DNA from: Marinactinospora thermotolerans DSM 45154
GTDB taxonomy: Bacteria; Actinomycetota; Actinomycetes; Streptosporangiales; Streptosporangiaceae
NCBI RefSeq assembly: GCF_900167435.1
Contig: NZ_FUWS01000005.1
Span: 374,164 to 438,163, forward strand
Direction: 5' to 3'
DNA: 64,000 nucleotides
Shown here: positions 28,600 through 35,740 of the stretch, piece after piece
How the letters are laid out: each line of letters starts with the position of its first letter
Numbering within the stretch: the stretch's first letter is position 1
Notes under the pieces: model-generated
Seen by the model: the letters and a program-made list of their open reading frames with translations, nothing else
Told to the model about the DNA's origin: nothing
Database searches by the model: none
Position numbers and translations under genes: made by a program

Positions 28600-28902
28600 T
28601 TAGACGAAACCGAGCACGATGGGGATGGCGACCATCATCAGGGAGAGCCCGAACACGACCCACACCAGCGAACCGATACCGTCGGCGGCCAGGTCGGTGC
28701 GGCCCATCTTGCCCAGCGCCATCCGTCCCGCCGAGAAGAGAATGCCGATCACTCCGAGGACGACGATGACGCCCTTGGCCCAGCCGAAGATCGTGTTGAG
28801 GGAATTGTCGACCTCGTCTGGGAGGTCAGCACCGGGATTGGGGACGAGGGCGGCCACGAACTGGGTCGTGACCTCGATCGTGTGGAGGGGGAGGAAATCC
28901 AT
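28600..28902 (-). CDS. VirB2-like small membrane protein
   Basis: A 100-residue protein with two TM helices (about 45-65 and 78-98) around the polar loop GRMALGKMGRTDLAADG, in the size and topology range of VirB2/TrbC pilin-like components. The N-terminal region has no classical signal peptide. The ATG at 28902 has AAGG seven bases upstream. It is 12 bases from the next gene and paralogous to that protein's second half. Pilin identity is inferred from topology and operon position, not from a diagnostic motif. Confidence 0.75.
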   Translation of the reverse strand: MDFLPLHTIEVTTQFVAALVPNPGADLPDEVDNSLNTIFGWAKGVIVVLGVIGILFSAGRMALGKMGRTDLAADGIGSLVWVVFGLSLMMVAIPIVLGFV

Positions 28903-28914
28903 GGTCAGACCTTT

Positions 28915-29475
28915 CTATTCCAGGGCCGTGCCCAAAAGCCGATCGCGTGCCTGTTCCGCACAGAGTTGACGAATTTGCCGGAGCGCCTCCCTGGCCTTAC
29001 GTGGCAGGGCGACTTTTCCCGCCTCGGCCGTGTCCACGTAACGCAGGGCGGGAACAAAGGGGAAGTGCACCAATCCGCCGACCCGCTCCTCAAGTAGCCG
29101 GAATCGGATACGGGCGGCCTGGGGCGGGCCTCCGGCCCCGTCCGCGACCACGATGAGCGCGGTGATCCGAAGTCCCTGTTCCGTCAGCGCGGTGACCGTT
29201 TCCGTCGCCCGGCCGCTGGCCGCGACGGTATCCCGGCAGACCAAGATCAGAGGTCTGCCATACGTGCCGATGTCACTCCGTTCGGGACCATACGATCCGA
29301 GGTCCCAGGAATCGCCGAGCAGGACGTTGAGCGTGCTGGTCCCCGCACCGCCATGGCAACCGAAAAGCACGGCTTCCTGCGTCCATGCCGGTAGTTCCAG
29401 GCCGCTTTCGACTTGTTCCGGCGACTCGACCTCTGATTCCCGGCCGTCCGGGCGCCTAGAGGCGAAGAAACTCAT
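28915..29475 (-). CDS. DUF6668 family ParA-like protein
   Basis: A 186-residue cytosolic protein resembling DUF6668 proteins of actinobacterial conjugative loci. It has the ParA/MinD-like opening VLFGCHGGAGTSTLNVLLG (about 37-54) and a later LILVCRDTVAASGRATE strand-loop. The P-loop equivalent lacks the Lys of a normal Walker A (GGAGTST rather than GGxGKST), so ATP hydrolysis is doubtful. It is the first gene of the leftward secretion operon, transcribed away from the VirB8-like gene. A role in positioning or regulating the secretion ATPases is conceivable but unproven. Confidence 0.78.
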   Translation of the reverse strand: MSFFASRRPDGRESEVESPEQVESGLELPAWTQEAVLFGCHGGAGTSTLNVLLGDSWDLGSYGPERSDIGTYGRPLILVCRDTVAASGRATETVTALTEQGLRITALIVVADGAGGPPQAARIRFRLLEERVGGLVHFPFVPALRYVDTAEAGKVALPRKAREALRQIRQLCAEQARDRLLGTALE

Positions 29476-29706
29476 AAGGATCTCTTCTCCCGTTTTCCCG
29501 TCCTGGCGTCACTCCGAAGAAGACAGGGCCGAAAGGCGAACGCACCCACCCAAAGCCGGGGACGAAACGTCCGGAGCATCACAGGATTCCGGCGCCCTGT
29601 CAATACGTTTCCTCCCTCGCAAGAAGCGTCTACAACTGTTCCGTATCGAACCGCTCGGATTTCTTTGACGCATCCCGTCCCCCTTCCGCTCCCGGATAGG
29701 CCGGAT

Positions 29707-29722
29707 CCGGTCAACGGACCGG
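29707..29722. promoter_or_regulatory. inverted repeat in the divergent interval
   Basis: CCGGTC-AACG-GACCGG, a perfect 6-bp inverted repeat, roughly mid-way between the two operons. It could be an operator or a small hairpin. Confidence 0.3.
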
Positions 29723-29856
29723 TGAGCAGAAACGACGCCCGTCCTTCCGGGGAGGGCAGGTGACCTCTCTCAACAGACAGGAAACCACGGGGGTACGACA
29801 GAACTCGCTCCCCGCTTCTCCGCCCTCTTCAGAGGGGTCCTGATTCAAAAACCCGT

Positions 29857-29885
29857 TTGCCTGTGTCGTAGCCGATTGGTATGAC
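29857..29885 (+). promoter_or_regulatory. sigma-70-like promoter of the VirB8-like operon
   Basis: TTGCCT (29857-29862), a 17-bp spacer and TATGAC (29880-29885). Transcription would begin near 29892. The -10 contains the ATG at 29881, which excludes that ATG as the start codon if the promoter is used and supports the start at 29974. Confidence 0.55.
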
Positions 29886-29973
29886 AGACGAGTTCTCTTC
29901 CGTCCGAGCCCTCACGGACTCGATGTCGAAAGAATTCGCCTTCGACCGTCTTGACCGAGGTGAGCGACGACAG

Positions 29974-30594
29974 ATGCCGGATTACTACACCCCGGACCGG
30001 ACCCCTTGGGTCATCGGCGTCGCGACGGTCGGCCTCGTCGTCGCCATCGCCCTCTTCGCCACCGGCTGGCTCTCCCCGTCCTCTGAGGCACCGCCCTCCG
30101 AAGGACGGTCCGAGCCGACGATCGGTGGGACCGGTGCCCCGTCCCCGTCTTCCCCCAGCCCGCCCGCCGATCCCCTGCCGGACGACCAGGACCTGGTGGA
30201 ACTCTTCGTCGACCCCGAGGAGGTCAGGGCCGCGCTGGGAACCTCGCTGGGATACGCGGAGGCGCTCGCGACCTTCTCCCCCGAGGAGACCGAGAGCGAC
30301 TACCATGACCGGCTCGCCGTGCTCTCGGACGCGAACATGGCGTCGGGTCTGCCGTCCAACACCCTGATCGGACCGATCTACGAGCAGCTGGAGGCCTCAG
30401 GAGAGGCCACCAGGGGAAACGCCCGCATCATCAGTCTCCAGGCCGGCGACGGTCAGATGCATTTCACCTTCCTCGTCACCGCGATCCCTATTGACGACCC
30501 TGAAGAACGGATTGAGATCGGCAGGGTCTATCTCATGACAGACAGCTACAACGGTAACTGGTACATCTCAGGTATTGACCGCTTCCTGCATTGA
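29974..30594 (+). CDS. VirB8-like membrane protein
   Basis: A 206-residue bitopic protein: short cytoplasmic N-terminus (MPDYYTPDRTPW), one TM helix (about 13-33), a Pro/Ser-rich linker, and an extracytoplasmic domain of about 130 residues ending YNGNWYISGIDRFLH. That is the layout of the NTF2-like VirB8/TcpC domain, whose last strand typically carries a W-x-(V/I) pattern. The ATG at 29974 has GAGGTGAG nine bases upstream. The in-frame ATG at 29881 lies inside a promoter -10 element and lacks a ribosome site. It is the first gene of the rightward operon. Confidence 0.7.
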   Translation: MPDYYTPDRTPWVIGVATVGLVVAIALFATGWLSPSSEAPPSEGRSEPTIGGTGAPSPSSPSPPADPLPDDQDLVELFVDPEEVRAALGTSLGYAEALATFSPEETESDYHDRLAVLSDANMASGLPSNTLIGPIYEQLEASGEATRGNARIISLQAGDGQMHFTFLVTAIPIDDPEERIEIGRVYLMTDSYNGNWYISGIDRFLH

Positions 30595-30668
30595 CCGAAT
30601 AAATCGTCCTCTGCCCCGGACATGATTTCCTCACATCAATCGACTGACGACTGAGAAACCCCGGGGAG

Positions 30669-31943
30669 ATGTTGAGACTATTCGTCCGTCCAGTCCGCAA
30701 CGACCGCGGCGAGGCGGTGACCCTCACCGTTGTCGGGGTCATCGTTGTGTTTGTTCTGCTCCTCACCCTGGTCCTCATGCTCTCCCTGGTGGCGGGGGGA
30801 CGCGGGTCCGGCGCGGCCGCTGGCTGCGCGCCGCGTTCCTCCCAACCGGGCCTTTCCGGCGATGCCGAGAATGGAATTCCCGAGGATTATCTGGAGGCCT
30901 ACCGGCAGATCGGCCGTGAGCACAACATCCCCTGGAACGTCCTCGCCGGCGTTGGGAAACAAGAAAGCGACCACGGCCGCACCCCCTCCAGCGGGGTCTC
31001 CTCCGGCACGAACGATGCCGGCGCCGCGGGCCCTATGCAGCACGGCGTCTTGAACGACGGGGCCGCGGCCAACGCCTGGTCCAAGCCGGTGAGGGGCGAC
31101 AGGAGACTCGACGTCGATGATCTGAGCGGAGCGAGTTTCTGGGACGATCCCTCACGTCGCCATGGCGATGGTTCGGGCTGGCCGGGATACTTCGCGGCCG
31201 ACGGTAACGACGACGGTTTCGTCGACGTCTACGACATCTGGGACGCGGCCACCGGCACCGCCGGCTACCTCCTGTGGATGGGGTTCGAGGAGAACCCCGA
31301 AGCGGCCCTCCAGAGCTACCACGACGGTCCGGGTAATTCCCCCGGCTGGTATTCGGACAGCGTCATGCGCTGGGCCGAGAGTTACGCCGACGGGGAATTC
31401 GAGGTCGTGGACGGTTCGGGGGCGCAGAACTGCGCGCTCCCCGGCCCTCCCGGGGATGTCGACGTCGAGAAGATGAAGGACGGCGAGCTCGAAGAGTGCA
31501 CTGTTCCGGGGCTCTTCGGTAAACAGGGCGGGGTCCAGATGCTGACTCCGCTCACCTGCGCGGCCCACGCGGTGATCTACGCAGAATTCGAGGACGTGGT
31601 CCACAACGTCCACGCCCAGCGCTGCCCCGACGACGGCTACGAGCATCCGCGGGGACGCGCGGTCGATTACATGATCAACGGTGGCGGTGTCGTCGCCACG
31701 GGGCAGGATGAGAGGAACGGCGACGACCTCGCGGCCTGGGTCCAGCAGCATGCCGCCGATCTGGGCGTCTACTACATCATCTGGAAACAGCGGATCTGGT
31801 ACGCGGCGACACCCGGCAGCGGCTGGAGCGGGATGTCGGACCGCGGGGGCGCGACCGCGAACCACTACGACCACGTCCACGTCTCCTTCATCGGCTCCAA
31901 CCAGACGACCTGCAACGACGGCATCAACGTCGGAAGAACCTGA
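30669..31943 (+). CDS. membrane-anchored cell-wall hydrolase (transglycosylase plus M15/ARB_07466-like domain)
   Basis: A 424-residue protein with one N-terminal TM (about 16-44). A lytic-transglycosylase-like domain follows, with the catalytic Glu E99 in GVGKQESDHG and GAAGPMQHGV. The C-terminal domain has EHPRGRAVDYM and HYDHVHVS, the His-Asp...His-x-His zinc pattern of M15/LAS-type peptidases. It probably opens peptidoglycan for the type IV channel, like VirB1. GGGGAG abuts the ATG at 30669 with almost no spacing, which is unusual; the TTG one codon downstream is an alternative. Confidence 0.88.
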   Translation: MLRLFVRPVRNDRGEAVTLTVVGVIVVFVLLLTLVLMLSLVAGGRGSGAAAGCAPRSSQPGLSGDAENGIPEDYLEAYRQIGREHNIPWNVLAGVGKQESDHGRTPSSGVSSGTNDAGAAGPMQHGVLNDGAAANAWSKPVRGDRRLDVDDLSGASFWDDPSRRHGDGSGWPGYFAADGNDDGFVDVYDIWDAATGTAGYLLWMGFEENPEAALQSYHDGPGNSPGWYSDSVMRWAESYADGEFEVVDGSGAQNCALPGPPGDVDVEKMKDGELEECTVPGLFGKQGGVQMLTPLTCAAHAVIYAEFEDVVHNVHAQRCPDDGYEHPRGRAVDYMINGGGVVATGQDERNGDDLAAWVQQHAADLGVYYIIWKQRIWYAATPGSGWSGMSDRGGATANHYDHVHVSFIGSNQTTCNDGINVGRT

Positions 31944-31985
31944 GATCCGTCCCGCCTTCCCCCCGATCAAGAGCAGGAGTGCCGA

Positions 31986-32858
31986 GTGGCGAAGGACAAC
32001 CTCCCCCCTGAGGGGAACCAGATCGATCCCGTGAACGAGGCCGCCCGGGAGTCGGGGAGAAGAGTGGCGGATCTGTTCAGAGCCCTGTGGGAGCTGCTCC
32101 GGGCTTTGTTCGGCCGGAACTCCTCACGAGCCGGCGGCGCAGAACCACGGCAGAGCGGCAGAGGGCCGATGGGCGACCGTGCCGCCGCACGTCCGCAAGG
32201 GGACATGGGCCCTCCCGCCCGGCCCCGGATCGGTTACTGGCGTGGTCTGACCGCGGCGGCCCGCGGAGTGGTGGTCGCCGTGCGCGGAGTCGTGTCCGCG
32301 GCCGGTGAACTGCGCCGGGCGTTCAGAGCCCGCAGGGAGGAGCGGAGACGGGCGGGAAGCTCGGAGGCGCCCGGTCGCGCCGGACGGAGCGGGCGGTCGT
32401 CGGGGCGGCCATCCCGTTCCCCCGGCTCCACTCCCGCGTGGCAGAGACCTCTCATCGCCGCGGCCGCTGTGGCGGGGCGGGTCTGGCGGGGATCGGCCCG
32501 CGCGTTCGCGGGCACCCGCAACCTCTTCCGGAGCCGGCCCACGGCTGGACCGGGGCGTGCCGCGCCCTCCTCCCAGGAAAACCGACGCGGCGCGGGCGAG
32601 GCGGACCCGCGGCCGGGACAGGCGCCCCCCTCCTCCCCCCGGGAGCGCGCCGGCGAGCCCCCGGAAAACCCCCTGGAGGGAAGGATCGTGCGGCATCAGG
32701 GGAGTGACGTCTCCCCGGCGAGGTCCGCCGTACGCGACGTTGCGCCCCTCAACGGGGAGGTCCTGCGCAGGGCTCGGGCTGGAGAGGGGATCCGGTCCGC
32801 GCGGAACCGGCCGGCCCTTCCAGCGCCGAATCGGGACCAGAGGAAGGGGCGGTCGTGA
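31986..32858 (+). CDS. basic protein of unknown function in the secretion operon
   Basis: I do not recognise this 290-residue protein. The GTG at 31986 has AGGAG seven bases upstream, which supports translation. It begins with an amphipathic stretch (SGRRVADLFRALWELLRALFG) followed by Arg/Pro/Gly/Ser-rich sequence with two weakly hydrophobic segments (RGVVVAVRGVVSAAGEL and PLIAAAAVAGRVW). It is very basic and probably partly disordered; membrane or nucleic-acid association is possible. It follows the hydrolase gene by 42 bases and overlaps the next gene by four bases (GTGA). Confidence 0.6.
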   Translation: MAKDNLPPEGNQIDPVNEAARESGRRVADLFRALWELLRALFGRNSSRAGGAEPRQSGRGPMGDRAAARPQGDMGPPARPRIGYWRGLTAAARGVVVAVRGVVSAAGELRRAFRARREERRRAGSSEAPGRAGRSGRSSGRPSRSPGSTPAWQRPLIAAAAVAGRVWRGSARAFAGTRNLFRSRPTAGPGRAAPSSQENRRGAGEADPRPGQAPPSSPRERAGEPPENPLEGRIVRHQGSDVSPARSAVRDVAPLNGEVLRRARAGEGIRSARNRPALPAPNRDQRKGRS

Positions 32859-33511
32859 TCCGGCCGGTCGACTTCCCCTTGCCTCCGGCTTCCCCCGGTC
32901 TCGCCCAGTGGTCTTCCCGAGGAGCGCGGAGCGCGCGGAGGGCCGTGAACGCCGGCGGCAGGCCGGACGGTGCCCTGCGCCCGGTCCCACCGCCACGGCG
33001 CCCCCTGCCTTCTCCCCGTCTCGCCGCGCTTCCCTCCGTCGCGGTGCTCCCAGCGCGACGGACGGCGCCCCGCACATCGGACGTGCCCCTGGACCGCCCC
33101 GTGGATCCGGGCCTGCGCCACGGCCGCCGAGGGGCCGAGCGCGGGTCCCTCGCAGCCGGGAGCGGGCGCCCCGCCGACCGGATCCTGCGGGGCCTGGACG
33201 CCCCGGCGGGTGCCCTGGGCAGCGCGCTCTCCGCCAGGGCCGCGGCACGAGGTCGTGGCACGACGGGCGGGCCGGCCGTCCCCGCCGACGCCCCGGGGGC
33301 CCGGCCGGACCTGCCCCGTGGGACCCGGGCGGTCTCCGGCACGGGCACCCGGCGGGGCATCGTCGGCGGCGGGCCGGAGCGCTTCACCTGGGGAGACTCG
33401 GCCCGCACCGTCCGGGGCGGCCTCGCCGCGGTGGCCATGGGGGCGCGGCCGCCCCGGTCCTCGCGTCCGGTTGCGGCCCCGTCCGTGAGCACGCGCACCG
33501 CCGCGCGCTGA
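32855..33511 (+). CDS. possible basic, low-complexity protein
   Basis: A 218-residue open frame whose GTG start at 32855 overlaps the preceding stop (GTGA), the same coupling used by true gene pairs in this window. The product is Arg/Pro/Ala/Gly-rich without recognisable domains or TM helices; PERFTWGDSARTVRGG near the end is its least repetitive part. High-GC DNA easily yields such frames by chance, so the overlap is the main support. It is last in the rightward operon, convergent with the second lipoprotein gene. Confidence 0.45.
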   Translation: MIRPVDFPLPPASPGLAQWSSRGARSARRAVNAGGRPDGALRPVPPPRRPLPSPRLAALPSVAVLPARRTAPRTSDVPLDRPVDPGLRHGRRGAERGSLAAGSGRPADRILRGLDAPAGALGSALSARAAARGRGTTGGPAVPADAPGARPDLPRGTRAVSGTGTRRGIVGGGPERFTWGDSARTVRGGLAAVAMGARPPRSSRPVAAPSVSTRTAAR

Positions 33512-33661
33512 TCCGGCCGGGGCGTGGCCGGCCCCGGCCTCGAAGGTCCGCCCCCGCCCCGGGACGACGGCGGGGAGGAGACCCCTCCCCGCCGGTCCAC
33601 ACTCGGCGACCCAGGCCCCCGAAGACGGCTGCGCCCGCGCCGGTGACCGGCCCCGGAATTC

Positions 33662-34759
33662 CTAGATCCAGCCGATGAGGGTCTTCTTCCTCCCCTCCAT
33701 CGTCACCTGCACGTAGGAGTCAGGGGCGCTCAAGGGGAGGACGTGCCACTCGCCCGAGTGGTCGACGGCCAGCCGCTCGTTGTCAGGCGAGAGGTGGAAG
33801 GAGTCGAACGGGCCGCCATCGGCGACGACCGTCCTCCACTTCTCGATCTCCAGTTCCGGGGAGGCCGTCACCTCGATGATCTCACCGGCGACCGGGTCGT
33901 ACTGCTCGATGGAGACGTCCACGTTCGTCGCCACGAGGAACGTGTCCTCTCCCGCGAAGGTCAGCTCGTTCTGGTAGAGCACCGTGTCCGGCACGCCGGT
34001 GATCCGGGTCGCCATGTTCTCCTCGTAGGGGAACACGACGCCGTAGGCCTTCCGTTCGCCACCGAGATCCCGGTACTGGACCACGGGGTCCCCCTTCTGC
34101 TCCTGGGGGTCGCCGACGAGCCCGTACTCGGGCACCACCGGCCCGCTGTCCCCGGGTATCCACTCGGCGTCGGGATCGTCGATCTCCCCCATCTTCTTCG
34201 GCGGGGCGTCGCCTTCGAGCTCGACGGCGTAGACGGTCCTCCCTTGGGAGCCGGCCTGTTCGAACCAGAGGAGCTGTGATTCCGGGTCGTATTGGAGCTC
34301 CCTCTCGATGGCACCCGCTCCGGACAGGGATCCGCCCGGGGCGGCAACGGTGCGGGCCAGGCGCGCCTCCTCCGTCGCGCCTTCCACGCGATAAATCCGG
34401 ATCTCCTCGCCCATGGGCCGGTAATAGTGGGAGAGGTCGTCGGTGAAGTATTCGTTCGGTTCGCTGTAGGGCCCCAACCAGCTCGTGTCCGGCAGCAGGA
34501 TCCGGTCGATCTCAGAGCCGTTGTCGGGATCGATCAGGACGACCGAGGCATCCCCGTTGTCCCGGCCCGCCTCCAGGCCGACCAGTCCCGATTGGTCGCC
34601 CCAGCGGGGTTCCTCGGGAGAAGGCTGTTCCGAGGACGGTATTTCCTGCGCCGTCCCTCCCCCGGCACTTCCACATGAGGTCCCCAGAAGGACGATAACG
34701 GCCACACCGACCGGAAATCGGAGAACACGCCTGTTCAAATCCGCTCCACTCCTCGCCAT
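33662..34759 (-). CDS. lipoprotein, beta-propeller-like, copy 2
   Basis: A 365-residue predicted lipoprotein with a signal peptide ending in the lipobox LLGTSC, a Pro/Ser/Glu-rich linker, and a repetitive beta domain (SEIDRILLPDTSW, DLSHYYRPMGEEIRIYR, HLSPDNERLAVDHSGEW) ending in LIGWI. It is paralogous to the lipoprotein at 20309-21376 along its whole length, with the same opening WGDxSGLV. It faces the rightward operon from the other end of the secretion block. The ATG at 34759 is used; a TTG eight codons in is a possible shorter start. Its role is unknown. Confidence 0.8.
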   Translation of the reverse strand: MARSGADLNRRVLRFPVGVAVIVLLGTSCGSAGGGTAQEIPSSEQPSPEEPRWGDQSGLVGLEAGRDNGDASVVLIDPDNGSEIDRILLPDTSWLGPYSEPNEYFTDDLSHYYRPMGEEIRIYRVEGATEEARLARTVAAPGGSLSGAGAIERELQYDPESQLLWFEQAGSQGRTVYAVELEGDAPPKKMGEIDDPDAEWIPGDSGPVVPEYGLVGDPQEQKGDPVVQYRDLGGERKAYGVVFPYEENMATRITGVPDTVLYQNELTFAGEDTFLVATNVDVSIEQYDPVAGEIIEVTASPELEIEKWRTVVADGGPFDSFHLSPDNERLAVDHSGEWHVLPLSAPDSYVQVTMEGRKKTLIGWI

Positions 34760-35740
34760 TCAGCATGCCGACGCGGAGTGTACCAAGCACGTCCACTGTT
34801 ATTTAGACCGAGGCGTCCCACTACGGGGTTTCCGAAAACTGCGGACGGTCGACGCGGAAAATGCGTATCCAGCCCGCTCCGGACGTTTTCCCGAAGCCAC
34901 CGCCGGATACCTCTCCGGCGTTTCTCCTCTCGCCGCGGAGACCGGGACGGGGAGCACGGTCCCGTTCCGGGCGATGCCGTGACACGCGTTTCCGTCTCCC
35001 CGGAGATGAAAAGGAGAGACCGGGGACGGCCGCGCCGTGTGCCCGGGCCCGTCTCGTCCGGGGAGCACCGCCCGCTCCCCGGCGCGGGCGGCCGGAAGCC
35101 GCTCCGCCGGTGAAACCGCCAGGGGACCACTCCCCTTCGGAAGGCCGTCCCGCCACCGGCACGTGCGCCCGGCCCCTCCGGGGTCCGCCGGCCGGTTCCG
35201 GACGACCGCCCACAGGTGGTCCGGGAACGCCCCGGCCTCTTCGAGGAGGACGTCCCGTCCGCTCCCGGCCGCGCCGGCGTGCCTCTTGTGTCCCGCGGTG
35301 ACGCGTCCGGCCTCGGAGGGGGCGGCCGCGGATCGCCGTAGTCCTGGGGGTCCGCCGGGGATAGGCCCCGCTCACCGGGTTACGGACCGGCCCGCCACCG
35401 GGTTTCCCCCTGTCCGTTATGGTCGCTTTGTGGCCACATGAGCTCTGTGACCAGATCGACGCCTCCCGTCAGGGAATAACAGGCGCAACGTCGTTATTGT
35501 GGTTGTTCGTGACGAATGTTTGGGGCCTCACCCGGCGGTGGCACGTGGACCTGTGCCGACTCGCCAGTCACGCGTGTCGTCGTTCCTGACCTTCTGACGT
35601 CCCCGGCTCCCATCGTGCCGTAGCCGGGCGTCCGCGCTCCCCGGCGCCCCGTCCCACCGGACCGCGCGCCCTCCTCCCCCCGGCGACCTCCCCATCCGTG
35701 GCGGTTCCCGGTAACGTCCCGACTTCCTTGGAGTCACCCC
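34760..35740. other. gene-free interval at the right edge of the secretion block
   Basis: About 980 bases without a convincing gene. The minus strand near 34790 has a TACACT -10-like sequence that may drive the lipoprotein gene. Bases 35400-35520 are less GC-rich and probably hold the symporter promoter. The open frames in between give Arg/Pro/Gly translations. No tRNA, integrase remnant or attachment repeat was found. Confidence 0.55.

Larger units (their letters stand above)
29476..29973. other. divergent regulatory interval of the secretion block
   Basis: About 500 bases between the two divergent secretion operons. It holds the promoter at 29857-29885 and a 6-bp inverted repeat CCGGTC-AACG-GACCGG (29707-29722). 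No gene is convincing here; a short minus-strand frame (29472-29714) has no recognisable features. Confidence 0.6.

Noticed and set aside
29881..29973. N-terminal extension of the VirB8-like protein from the ATG at 29881
   Set aside because: This ATG lies inside a good -10 element and lacks a ribosome site, while the ATG at 29974 has GAGGTGAG at normal spacing.
34861..35301. Plus-strand frames in the right boundary region
   Set aside because: Arg/Pro/Gly-rich translations in several overlapping frames, as expected by chance in high-GC DNA.
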